A DNA stretch of 41,767 nt from Nitrospirota bacterium (GTDB lineage: Bacteria > Nitrospirota > Thermodesulfovibrionia > Thermodesulfovibrionales > UBA6898), in assembly GCA_004321925.1 (NCBI GenBank), contig SCQH01000002.1, positions 1-41,767 of the forward strand, in the 5' to 3' direction. Positions within the stretch are counted from its first letter, which is position 1. Each line of letters opens with the position of its first letter. Below, piece after piece: positions 7,606-15,673 of this stretch. The notes beneath the pieces were generated by a model. It made no database searches. It was not told the DNA's origin and saw only the letters and a list, made by a program, of their open reading frames with translations. The position numbers were made by a program, and so were the translations under genes.

Positions 7606-9036
7606 ATGGAACTGTGGCGCAGATTAGTGCTCGTTTTCTCTGTATTGGGAGCAGTATGGATCGCCTACCTGGTATCGTTGTCGCCCGTGGTGACCGTCGC
7701 GCCTGTGAACCTTGAAGAGAAACAGAAAAAGGAGCGCAGGCATTCTGCAGGAAGCCTTCTGGGAGAAGAAAGGGCTCCTCGTCCTGACCGGCAGGAGAGC
7801 ATGAAAAACCGGGTTTTCACTGTCAATGGCGACACGTGGGGAAAATTCACTGAAAATGTCATAACGACCTCAAAGGGCAGGGCCGCCGACACCCGATGGC
7901 TCAAACACGTCAGCCCTGACGAAAAAAGATCATCGGTGAAATCTCTTTTTTTCAGGCCTGACGAACTTCCCGATAATTCTCTCATGGAACCCCTGAAGAA
8001 CTCTGACCAGGGCATAATCATCACGATGAACCATAAGGATTTTCTGGAACTCAGGTACCGCAGATACAAAGATGATGATTTTTCCTTGGGAAGCGGGTTC
8101 GTTCCCTATCCTGACCCTCCGTCTTATCTCCTGTATCCCTATCGCGGATTCTCTCTCTGGTTTCTGCTACTGGGGTTCTCTTTTTATATTTTATATCCGA
8201 GGCCAAAGAAGACCGATGACACTCTCTATTATCCTCTCTGGCGGGTTGTTTTCGGTGATATCGTCTCTCTGCTTATGACGGTACCTTTTTTCTCGATCCC
8301 GATTTTTGTCAGTGCAGGTTCGATGCAGGCCCTGACCACGGGCCTGCCCCTGGTGTTGGTCTTATGGCCGATGACTCTCTTTGGTTTTTGTCTTGTGCGT
8401 ATATCGGCATGGTATGCAAGTTACCGTTTGCAGGTCAGACCCGACAGTCTCCTGCTTTCAACCTACAAGGGGAAAAGGGAATATCCTTTCAGCGAGATGG
8501 TCTACCGGCAGCCTCTGATAATCAAACCGCCGCGCTGGCTGGTCATACTGAACATCCTTGCTGCACTCAGCGGCAAAGGCAGCAGTTCCGCGGGAGCGGC
8601 CGGAAGGGCGATGATACTTGCTTCAACAGAGTATGGTTGTCTAGTGATCGGCCTGAAGAACGGCTCCTCGTTCATTATCAATCTTACCGATCAAATGGGC
8701 AGCATAGCAGTAAAGGGCGCCGACCTCCTTTTTAATGCATTAAAACAGGCCGGCATACCTGAAATAAAAGAGGTAAAGACAATTGAGTCCCTGGGACTTA
8801 TGACGATGGAACTGGATCAGAAGCATTCGACGGGCATGCCTGCAACGGTACCCTGTGCGCAGTGCGGTTCTATGGCCGGTAAGGATGATGTATTTTGTGG
8901 AAAGTGCGGAGCGCCTGTTAATAAGGCCGCTCTGTCCCCGGCCCCCGCGCCTCTTCAGTCAAGGGTCTGTCCCCACTGTAATAAAACGCTGGGGCTGAAT
9001 GCAAAATTCTGTTCGGGGTGCGGCAACCCTGGCTAA
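7606..9036 (+). CDS. Membrane protein with C-terminal double zinc ribbon
   Basis: The start is the ATG at 7606 with AGGAGG nine bases before it (in-frame codons back to 7480 lie inside rmlD). The 476-residue product has an N-terminal TM helix (about 7-25), a polar domain of about 150 residues, two to three TM helices between about 178 and 275, a beta-rich domain with PH-like features (RVRPDSLLLSTYKGKREYPF-type strands), and at the end two Cys4 zinc ribbons: CAQCG...CGKCG and CPHCN...CSGCG, joined by a Pro/Ala linker. The same tail module recurs in the genes at 20629 and 26227. Function is unknown; no enzyme motif is visible. It is the first gene after the sugar operon, and base composition changes near here, so it may mark the edge of the accessory region. 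Confidence 0.7.
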   Translation: MELWRRLVLVFSVLGAVWIAYLVSLSPVVTVAPVNLEEKQKKERRHSAGSLLGEERAPRPDRQESMKNRVFTVNGDTWGKFTENVITTSKGRAADTRWLKHVSPDEKRSSVKSLFFRPDELPDNSLMEPLKNSDQGIIITMNHKDFLELRYRRYKDDDFSLGSGFVPYPDPPSYLLYPYRGFSLWFLLLGFSFYILYPRPKKTDDTLYYPLWRVVFGDIVSLLMTVPFFSIPIFVSAGSMQALTTGLPLVLVLWPMTLFGFCLVRISAWYASYRLQVRPDSLLLSTYKGKREYPFSEMVYRQPLIIKPPRWLVILNILAALSGKGSSSAGAAGRAMILASTEYGCLVIGLKNGSSFIINLTDQMGSIAVKGADLLFNALKQAGIPEIKEVKTIESLGLMTMELDQKHSTGMPATVPCAQCGSMAGKDDVFCGKCGAPVNKAALSPAPAPLQSRVCPHCNKTLGLNAKFCSGCGNPG

Positions 9037-9116
9037 CAGGTCATTTTGTTAATAATAAATTCTATTGACGCAGGTACATGAGGTAAATGATTTATCACAT
9101 AAGGAGGAAACGCTAA

Positions 9117-9815
9117 ATGGATCAGCCTGCAGGATTTTGTGAAAATTGTGGTTCTCATATGGCCGCTGATTCCTCTTTTTGCGAAAAGTGCGGTCAGCCG
9201 ATTGAAGTTCAGCCGGATGAGTCGCAAAAGGGGGATGAAGTTAATTTACCGCCTTCTGCCCCGGTGAATGAGATACCTGATATCGGGGAAGAATCAAAAG
9301 CTGCAAATCCCCGAGCGAAGAAATATCTGATTGGAGGTGGAATTGCTGTTGCAGTTATTCTCCTGGCGTGGGCCTCCATCCAGTTGCTTTCGAAAAACAC
9401 CACACAAAGTCAGCCGCCTGCCGCAACGCAGTCACCGGTATCACCTGCCCCGGTTGTTAAGGAGAAGACCGAAACTGATGCGCCTGGCGATTCCCCGATT
9501 GAACCGGAGAAGTCCGAGGGTTCCGGTCTTTCTCCAAAATCTGTGAAAATTACAAACCATCGAGATACCAAATCTTCCCCGACAAAAAAGAAGCATGCCG
9601 GGGGAGAGGCCCTATCGCCTAAGAACAATCCCCCAAAACAGTTGGGGAAATACGAGAGAGCTTCGGACGAGCCTGTTCCCCAGTCATCCACGGCAATAAA
9701 GAAGAATGCCGGAGATAATGTCCAATCACCTCAATACACCCCGAAGGGTGCCAGGAATCATTATTCCAAGGATGATAACTATCATAGAATTGATAAAATA
9801 CAGCCGTCGAAATGA
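9117..9815 (+). CDS. Zinc-ribbon, single-TM protein with low-complexity tail
   Basis: The 232-residue protein begins with a Cys4 zinc ribbon (C8, C11, C22, C25), followed by an acidic/proline linker, a TM helix at about 70-91 (YLIGGGIAVAVILLAWASI), then a long Pro/Ser/Lys-rich tail without a recognisable domain. Topology is probably ribbon inside, tail outside. Residues 1-90 are close to those of the gene at 31185, even in DNA (the first 27 or so bases after the start base are identical), but the tail is unrelated: the 31185 protein carries TPR repeats there. AAGGAGG precedes the ATG by eight bases. A TTGACG at 9065 could be the -35 of its own promoter. Function unknown. Confidence 0.68.
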   Translation: MDQPAGFCENCGSHMAADSSFCEKCGQPIEVQPDESQKGDEVNLPPSAPVNEIPDIGEESKAANPRAKKYLIGGGIAVAVILLAWASIQLLSKNTTQSQPPAATQSPVSPAPVVKEKTETDAPGDSPIEPEKSEGSGLSPKSVKITNHRDTKSSPTKKKHAGGEALSPKNNPPKQLGKYERASDEPVPQSSTAIKKNAGDNVQSPQYTPKGARNHYSKDDNYHRIDKIQPSK

Positions 9816-9911
9816 ATTGCAGAAAGGGAGTTGTTTGAAGAAGCGATGGAAGGGTCTATTTCAACAACAAGAACCTCAAATCTGTTAATCTATGCCTGAA
9901 AGGGGGCTAGA

Positions 9912-10238
9912 ATGAAAAAAGGAATATGTATAGTAATGGTCTTTGTCTTTTGTTGGTTGCTGACCGGAGATAAGGGATGGGCCAGTAAGCCTGTGGATCG
10001 GAAGAGCCAGGGATGCGTCATGAACGGCAAGGTCTACTCCATTTACAATGCCGGCACTGCATATCGTTATAAGCTTCCTCAGTCCTTCAACCTGAAACCA
10101 TACGAAGGCAAGAAGGTGGAACTGGAAGGCAGGCTCTCACCGGGCGATCGCTTTATCCCCAAGGGAAAAACGCTCAGAGTGCTCGGACCGTGTGACAGGG
10201 CAACAATAAAACTTATCAGGAAAAGCGAAGCGAAGTGA
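9912..10238 (+). CDS. Small secreted protein, copy 1 of a duplicated pair
   Basis: The 108-residue product has a signal peptide (KGICIVMVFVFCWLLTGDKG, cleavage probably after WAS) and a mature part of about 83 residues with two cysteines (QGCVMNGKVY and GPCDRA) that probably form a disulfide. The pattern GCVMNGKVYSIY, KPYEGKKVELEG, GKTLRVLGPC suggests a small beta-barrel of OB type. No family is recognised. It has a same-length paralogue at 12957-13283 with about two thirds of residues identical by eye. AAGGGGG lies just before the ATG. Export to periplasm or outside is likely. Confidence 0.7.
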   Translation: MKKGICIVMVFVFCWLLTGDKGWASKPVDRKSQGCVMNGKVYSIYNAGTAYRYKLPQSFNLKPYEGKKVELEGRLSPGDRFIPKGKTLRVLGPCDRATIKLIRKSEAK

Positions 10239-10261
10239 TCGGTCCTGCGATCCCGGTTGAC

Positions 10262-10840
10262 CTATAATCTGTTTATCTTATACTGCAGATAAAGAACTCC
10301 AAAAAAGAAGGTCGCTGCTCCGGAAAAGGGGATCCCTCTCTGCAAATGTCCGTTGAAATGATCAATCAGAATGCGGCGGCACCTGAAACTCATAATGATC
10401 AATATAATATAACCGGCAATGTTAACAAAATTGGCCAAAGCACTAAATCCCGCGCTTGCCGATATATCCCTTCCCACAAAAACCATTGCCATAATCGAAG
10501 CAATTAATCCAACAGCAAAAAAGACTATTGCCAGGACCGGCAACCCTGAGCCAATTTTTTTCGTAGAAATGAGGCGGTTGAAAATGTCTTTTCTTCTGAT
10601 GAACCAGACTGGAGGATAGATCCCCAGTGTAATACAGGCAAAAAAAACTATTTTAAACAAAGACAATTTCTTAAGTTCCGGTTGCGAACTTGCGCTTTGA
10701 GTACTGACAGGCTCGGGAATTGCCTGCTGACTAATTCCCGTTTCACTCCCGTTTTGCACAATACGATAGGCTTTACCGCATTCAGAGCAAAACATATCGT
10801 CAGCACCCTTTTTTTCAGATCCGCAATATCGGCAAAACAT
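10262..10840 (-). CDS. Zinc-ribbon membrane protein, DUF4234-like
   Basis: The minus-strand gene starts at 10840 with GGGGAGG eight bases upstream. The 192-residue protein opens with a Cys4 zinc ribbon (C3, C6, C18, C21), then a Ser/Gln-rich linker, then a membrane domain with about four helices. The segment ITLGIYPPVWFIRRKDIFNRL is typical of DUF4234 membrane proteins (TLGIY...W). Function is unknown. It converges on the small secreted gene at 9912, with only 23 bases between stop codons. A broken copy of its last codons lies after the second small secreted gene (13341-13385), showing that the 3' end was included in a duplication. Confidence 0.72.
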   Translation of the reverse strand: MFCRYCGSEKKGADDMFCSECGKAYRIVQNGSETGISQQAIPEPVSTQSASSQPELKKLSLFKIVFFACITLGIYPPVWFIRRKDIFNRLISTKKIGSGLPVLAIVFFAVGLIASIMAMVFVGRDISASAGFSALANFVNIAGYIILIIMSFRCRRILIDHFNGHLQRGIPFSGAATFFFGVLYLQYKINRL

Positions 10841-11168
10841 AAAGACCTCCCCTTTTTATCCTGATTGCAGCACACGAGTAGTGGGCTATTAGTCTTCAGG
10901 TCTATCTACAGCCTGTGATTGATAACGTATCATAACAAAATCAAAGGACTTTGGACATGGAGCTGTTGATTAAGGGCTGGCGAAGATAATTCAACGAGAT
11001 TCACCTGCAGAACCCTCCGGGATATTGTCCCCAACCAAAGGCTATACGTCAAGCTTACGTGCAGCCGAGTGCTGCCCTGACTGTGGTACAATGACAGGGG
11101 AAGGTCGCGCGAGAAGCTCTCATAGTCAGTTGTTCTTTCCTGAAGAACAGAAAATTGGAGGGAATCAG
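10841..11168. other. Intergenic region between divergent genes
   Basis: It holds the upstream regions of the minus-strand zinc-ribbon gene and the plus-strand TPR gene. Around 11083-11100 the sequence GTGGTACAATGACAGGGG resembles GTGGTACACTGATGGGGG at 31082-31099, about 100 bases upstream of another zinc-ribbon/TPR gene, so it could be a shared promoter or operator. No gene is supported here. Confidence 0.35.
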
Positions 11169-12629
11169 ATGTCAAGAAATGTGAAGACTATCATGCTCTT
11201 AATCGTTGTAGCAGTGTCTTGTCTGCACCAGGAAGGGAATCTGGCGTCATATTCTGAACTATTCAAATCTACCGCTTTTGCCGCCGACAGTCAGGAGGCA
11301 GAGGCCCGTTATAAACAGGGCATTGAACTCAGGAAAGTAAAGAAGTACGACGATGCCATTGCCGCTTTCACACAGGCAATCAATGCCAAACCTCAGTATG
11401 CCGAAGCCCACTACCAGCGGGGCAGTGCACAACTCGACAAGGGGAATTATGACTCAGCAATCCTGGATCTCAAAAAGGCAATCGAATTAAAGCCTGATTA
11501 CAAGGAGGCGTATCTGAACCTTGGTGCTGTCTATTTTCGGAAGCGGGAATCCGAAAATGCCATAGCAAGCTATAAAAAGGCGATTGAGATAGACCCGAAA
11601 TATACACTTGCATACCGGAGCCTCAGCGTTGCTTACCGCAATCTGAAGGATTTCAATAGTGCTCTTGAATATGCCAAGAAAGCGATAGATACCAAACCGG
11701 ACAGCGCAGAGGCGCATATTGATCTCGGGTTGGCGTATGAAGGGATCAATGACGTTGGAAGCACGGTAGCGAGTTATGGAAAGGCGATTGAGATTAACCC
11801 GAAGAACTCTTTGGCATACAAGAACCGCGGCGGCTCATACATGAAAATGAAGGATTATGAAAAAGCTGTTCAGGACTTCAGTAAAGCGATAGAGAACAAT
11901 CCCAATTACAAAGAGGCGTATGCTAACAGGAGTTCGGCATATTACATGCTGAAGGCATATGACAGGGCCATAGATGACTGTCGAAAGGCGATAGAGTTAG
12001 ATCCAACATATACATGGCCGTATAACGTCTGTGGACTGGCATCTGAAAAGAAAGGGAACCTGGAAGAAGCGAAGGCGTATTTTGAAAAGGCGGTGGGGAT
12101 AGATTCTCAATACAACGAGGCAAAAAACAACCTTAGCAGGGCTGGGAAGGCGATAAAAGAAGCCGAGACGATTGATGCAAAACTGCAGGAGGCTTTTGAA
12201 AAAGGAGATGCAAAAACAATTAACGACATGGCAGAGAAGGGTGATCCTAATGCTCAGTTTATGCGTGGATTTATGTCTGGTGGAGGAGAAGGAGCAAAAC
12301 AGGATTATCAGGAAGTTTTCAAGTGGGTCAAGCTTGCTGCGGAGAAGGGCCTGCCAGGTGCACAGTATTTTCTTGGAAATATGTATTATGCAGGACAGGG
12401 AGTTAAGCAGGATTATCAGGAAGCGTTCAGATGGTTCAAACTTGCCTCTGACAAAAAAGTCATTATAGCAAAATGTATCCTTGCCTCAATGTATGCAGAG
12501 GGGAAAGGAACAAGGAAGAATATGGCCATGGCAAAGCAACTTGCGAAAGAAGGCTATGAGGCAGTGAATGAGGCAGGGAGTGAAACGTGCAAAAATGTCT
12601 GGGAAATGTACAAGCTTGAGAAATATTAA
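11169..12629 (+). CDS. Secreted TPR and Sel1-repeat protein
   Basis: The start is the ATG at 11169 with GGAGG six bases upstream. The 486-residue product has a signal sequence ending at about ...STAFAADS, then about eight tetratricopeptide repeats of 34 residues (for example YAEAHYQRGSAQLDKGNYDS, YKEAYLNLGAVYFRKRESEN), then about three Sel1-type repeats (NAQFMRGFMSGGGEGAKQDY, GAQYFLGNMYYAGQGVKQDY). Such alpha-solenoids bind proteins or peptides and organise complexes, here in the periplasm or at the cell surface. It has no enzymatic domain. A weak hairpin after the stop (12646-12664) may help end the transcript. The TPR part is similar to that of the gene at 31185, which could be a relative within the same accessory set. 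Confidence 0.82.
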   Translation: MSRNVKTIMLLIVVAVSCLHQEGNLASYSELFKSTAFAADSQEAEARYKQGIELRKVKKYDDAIAAFTQAINAKPQYAEAHYQRGSAQLDKGNYDSAILDLKKAIELKPDYKEAYLNLGAVYFRKRESENAIASYKKAIEIDPKYTLAYRSLSVAYRNLKDFNSALEYAKKAIDTKPDSAEAHIDLGLAYEGINDVGSTVASYGKAIEINPKNSLAYKNRGGSYMKMKDYEKAVQDFSKAIENNPNYKEAYANRSSAYYMLKAYDRAIDDCRKAIELDPTYTWPYNVCGLASEKKGNLEEAKAYFEKAVGIDSQYNEAKNNLSRAGKAIKEAETIDAKLQEAFEKGDAKTINDMAEKGDPNAQFMRGFMSGGGEGAKQDYQEVFKWVKLAAEKGLPGAQYFLGNMYYAGQGVKQDYQEAFRWFKLASDKKVIIAKCILASMYAEGKGTRKNMAMAKQLAKEGYEAVNEAGSETCKNVWEMYKLEKY

Positions 12630-12956
12630 TTAACTCTTATCAATACCCCGCAGTTTCTGCGTGGCGAATCCCCATGTTGAGAGGGGGATTATAATACAGT
12701 TAGAACGGAACTCGGGAAGAGAGTACCTGCTGTCTACAAAATCAGATGTCATTTTATGACTGATAGTAAGTATCTCAAGGTATTGCTGAATGCTGAAGTT
12801 GAGGAATGTATTTGAGAGCAGTTTCTTGCTAAGCATGCATTGGCGCCCGACTATAGTTGGACATGGGCACCCGCCCGCCTTGACTTTCTCACATTCACGT
12901 GCTACTCTCTCATCGTAATCTGGCTGGAAATCGTTTCCACACACGAGGAGGTTCAC
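12630..12956. other. Intergenic region with two short hairpins
   Basis: An imperfect hairpin CCCCGCAG-TTT-CTGCGTGG (12646-12664) and a second AATCCCC...GGGGATT (12667-12690) follow the TPR gene. Neither is followed by a T-run. The remaining 250 bases are upstream sequence of the small secreted gene. Reading frames here on both strands have no start signal or family resemblance and are not called. Confidence 0.4.
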
Positions 12957-13283
12957 ATGCGTAAAAGGGTCTGTCTTGTAATATTGGTTATAGGTAGTCT
13001 GTTTTTGTCCGCAGCAGCGGGATGGGCCAGTGAGCCTGTAAAACACAAGAGTCAGGGCTGCGTCATCAATGGAAAAGTCTACACCATTTACGACCCCAGC
13101 ACTGTATATCGGCTACAACTTCCGAAGTCCTTTAACGTAAAACCCTACGAAGGCAAAAAAGTGCAACTCGAGGGCATGCTCTCGCCGAGCGATCGCTTTG
13201 AACCGAATGGTAAGACACTCAAGGTGCTTGGACCGTGCGACAAGGCTGCAATAAACCTTATCAGAAAAACCGAAGTGAAGTGA
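12957..13283 (+). CDS. Small secreted protein, copy 2 of a duplicated pair
   Basis: The start is the ATG at 12957 with GAGGAGG five bases upstream, giving exactly 108 residues, the same length as the paralogue at 9912. It has a signal peptide (CLVILVIGSLFLSAAAGWAS) and the same two-cysteine mature domain (QGCVINGKVYTIYDPSTVYR, KPYEGKKVQLEG, GKTLKVLGPC). Conservation of cysteines and length, with many synonymous and conservative changes, suggests that both copies are kept by selection. An in-frame ATG at 12840 would add 39 residues before the signal peptide and is rejected. Function unknown. Confidence 0.72.
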   Translation: MRKRVCLVILVIGSLFLSAAAGWASEPVKHKSQGCVINGKVYTIYDPSTVYRLQLPKSFNVKPYEGKKVQLEGMLSPSDRFEPNGKTLKVLGPCDKAAINLIRKTEVK

Positions 13284-13340
13284 TTGGTTCTGCTGTCCAG
13301 GTCGCGGAGGATATCACCTGACGGATGACTTCCTGCCTGA

Positions 13341-13385
13341 CCTGTAATCTTTTATCTTGTACTACAGATAAAGAACTCTTCCTCG
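13341..13385 (-). pseudogene. Remnant of the 3' end of the DUF4234-like gene
   Basis: On the minus strand this stretch reads RVLYL-stop-YKIK, matching GVLYLQYKIN at the end of the gene at 10262-10840, with CAG changed to the stop TAG. It sits in the same position relative to the small secreted gene as the intact gene does in copy 1. It also contains the inverted repeat TTTATCT/AGATAAA (13351-13372), present at 10272-10293 too. Confidence 0.6.
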
Positions 13386-13386
13386 T

Positions 13387-14070
13387 TCAACACAGGGCAT
13401 GAATCTGCTGGTTTCCCCGCTCTTCATCGGTTAGTAGTTGGCCCCTGTCGAGACGGATTATTCGCCGGGCAAAGGGTATCTCCTCCAGAGCATCGTGCGT
13501 CACATACAGCAGGGCAAATTTCTCTTCTTCCCAAAACCGCCTGACGACAGCGACGAGATCCCGGCGCCCTGCATCATCGAGATTCGTCAAAGGTTCGTCC
13601 ATGAGGATCAGCGGCCGCTGTGGTGCCAGCGCCCGGGCAAGCGCAACACGCCGTGCCTGGCCACCGGAGAGTTCAGAGGGATACCGTGTGAGCAGGTCGA
13701 TAATACCGGTGTTGTCTGCAACCAGCGCTAACCGCTCCGCACGTTCGGACGGCCTCAGCACCGCAAGCCCGAACATCACATTCTGACGCACGGTCATGTG
13801 CGGCCAGAGGCGGGGCTCCTGAAATACAAAGGCAAGGTTGCGCTGATGGGGGGGAAGAATAAAATCAGGCCGGCTTGCCTGAGATCCCTGCAGCCAGATC
13901 TCGCCCGTGTCTGGAACTGTGAGCCCCGCGATAACGCGCAGCAGGGTCGTCTTGCCGCATCCTGAAGGTCCCCGCACGATTACTGCTTCACCCGGGCTGA
14001 ACTGCAAAGAGACATCGTCGAGGGCAACAGTGCTTCCGAATCTTACCGTGACGTTGCGCACCTCAAACAT
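13387..14070 (-). CDS. ABC transporter ATP-binding protein (iron/thiamine-type importer)
   Basis: The 227-residue ATPase has Walker A GPSGCGKTT, a Q-loop (FVFQEPRLWPHMTV), the signature LSGGQARRVALARAL, Walker B LILMDEP and the switch histidine in VTHDALEEI. Its length is that of a bare nucleotide-binding domain without the extra C-terminal regulatory domain of FbpC/PotA. It is the last gene of a three-gene minus-strand operon: its start overlaps the end of the permease by eight bases. It energises import of the solute held by the binding protein at 15674-16744. Confidence 0.9.
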   Translation of the reverse strand: MFEVRNVTVRFGSTVALDDVSLQFSPGEAVIVRGPSGCGKTTLLRVIAGLTVPDTGEIWLQGSQASRPDFILPPHQRNLAFVFQEPRLWPHMTVRQNVMFGLAVLRPSERAERLALVADNTGIIDLLTRYPSELSGGQARRVALARALAPQRPLILMDEPLTNLDDAGRRDLVAVVRRFWEEEKFALLYVTHDALEEIPFARRIIRLDRGQLLTDEERGNQQIHALC

Positions 14071-15649
14071 TGCCAGGCTCCAGAACGATTTTTGCCGCTC
14101 TCTGGTTCAGGATAACAGTCAGCAATAAGCCTGAAGCGAGCGCCGGCAATGCCAGCAGCAGGCAAAGAGCTGCCACGTCGCGCGAAGCCCCGTAATGGAG
14201 CAGATTATATAACCGCATCATCAGAGTAGCATGTCCCGGGGCGGCAACGAGGAGCGTTGCGCCTAGTTCACCCATCGAGAATGCGAAACAGGTAGCTCCC
14301 GAGATCACCAATCCGGGCAGCATGAGAGGCAGGGTCACACGCAGCAAACCATGGAGGCGGCTGTGTGCGAACACGCGCCCGGCCTCGATCAATCCGTTTT
14401 CGGCCCGTCGGTGCATGGCAAAAGATATGAATGCCGCAATAGGAAGAAAGCGGGCTGTAGTGGCCCACACAGGCAGAAATTCCTCAAACCAGGACCCAAA
14501 GCCGCCTAACTGCAGAATCCCGATACCTATCAGTGGGGCGGGCAATGCAAAGGCCAGACAAGCGAGTATCCACAGGATCGTGGAAACAGGTCCTTTTTTA
14601 TCCAGTGCCCGTCCTACCGCAAGGCCAAGGAGAACACAGAGAGCAGCAGCGGACAGAGCGACGGCGATGGTGACCCCTATCTCACTGCGGGCGCCCGATG
14701 CAGCAATGGCCAAAGACCCGAAAGAACCGGCTGTCGCTGTCATGACTGCCAGGGGGGAAATGAAGTAAAGCAGCAGCACGATGGCGGCGGCGCGGTTTAT
14801 CTGCATTCCGGATCCCATTGACGCAGATGATGGGTTGCGTGACATGGCCATTGCCTGCACTCGCAGTCCGGTTCTCAATACTGCTGTTAGTGTCGCTGCT
14901 ATGATCGCTATCAGCGGCGCCGCAGTTAATACCGCGGCAGCAGGATGAATGCCGGTGCTATATGTTGAAAAGATCTCAAGAGCATATACGTTGACAGAAA
15001 AAAGTGACGGCACTGCATAATCTGACAGGCTGAGCAGAAAGATCACGCCTGCTCCGGACAGGAGAACCGGCATCGCTAGTCGCACGGCAATTCCTGCCAG
15101 CACGGCCGGCTCCGGCCGGTAGATGATACCGGCCTCAAGCAGCCTTGGATCCAGCATGGCAAAACCGGCCCATGCAACGGCGATGGCGACCGGGAGAAAA
15201 GAGAGTACCTCAGCGAGGCCTGCGGTTAACCATCCTCCCGGCTGTGCAGCTATCAAGCCATGACGACTGAGCCACTGGCCTGCAGTCATGATTGTTGCCG
15301 TCCAATAAATCCCATGGATTGCCGGAGGCACAACGATCAGGGGAGGCAGGATTATGGCGAGCATCCTTTTGCCGGATTTGCTGCGTATGAGTATGACTGC
15401 AAGCACTGCGCCAATGACGGCGGTAACTGCTGCCACCAAGGCTGAGAAAAGGACTGAACGGGCGAGAAGTGCCAGTTGCCGGCTGCTGACATAAAAGATC
15501 CGGGCTGTGTCTGTATCGGTAACCCAATGAATGGACAGAAGCGGAAGGACCAATCCGATCATGGGGAAAGCGATTATTGCTGAAGCCAGCAGCAGCAGTA
15601 ATCTATACAGGAAGACTCCCCGCCATGCTGTCTGCAGCCTCAGATTCAT
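14063..15649 (-). CDS. Fused two-domain ABC permease (FbpB/ThiP type)
   Basis: At 528 residues the permease holds two BPD_transp_1 units in one chain, with about 12 TM helices; the first EAA-type loop is around LLEAGIIYRPEPAVLAGIAV and the second around LIEAGRVFAHSRLHGLLRVT. Such fused permeases are typical of ferric iron (Fbp/Sfu) and thiamine (ThiP) importers. It pairs with the ATPase that follows and the binding protein that precedes it by 24 bases. The substrate follows the binding protein, most likely ferric iron, but thiamine or another small anion cannot be ruled out from the sequence alone. Confidence 0.85.
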   Translation of the reverse strand: MNLRLQTAWRGVFLYRLLLLLASAIIAFPMIGLVLPLLSIHWVTDTDTARIFYVSSRQLALLARSVLFSALVAAVTAVIGAVLAVILIRSKSGKRMLAIILPPLIVVPPAIHGIYWTATIMTAGQWLSRHGLIAAQPGGWLTAGLAEVLSFLPVAIAVAWAGFAMLDPRLLEAGIIYRPEPAVLAGIAVRLAMPVLLSGAGVIFLLSLSDYAVPSLFSVNVYALEIFSTYSTGIHPAAAVLTAAPLIAIIAATLTAVLRTGLRVQAMAMSRNPSSASMGSGMQINRAAAIVLLLYFISPLAVMTATAGSFGSLAIAASGARSEIGVTIAVALSAAALCVLLGLAVGRALDKKGPVSTILWILACLAFALPAPLIGIGILQLGGFGSWFEEFLPVWATTARFLPIAAFISFAMHRRAENGLIEAGRVFAHSRLHGLLRVTLPLMLPGLVISGATCFAFSMGELGATLLVAAPGHATLMMRLYNLLHYGASRDVAALCLLLALPALASGLLLTVILNQRAAKIVLEPGNV

Positions 15650-15673
15650 ACCGGGCCCAGGGTGAAAAGAAAA

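Noticed and set aside
10272-10293. TTTATCT/AGATAAA hairpin as terminator of the small secreted gene
   Set aside because: It codes for the end of the convergent DUF4234-like gene and has no T-run; its presence at 13351-13372 is explained by duplication.
12630-13046. 138-residue minus-strand ORF
   Set aside because: It runs through the signal-peptide end of the small secreted gene and two hairpins, has no ribosome site, and no recognisable sequence.
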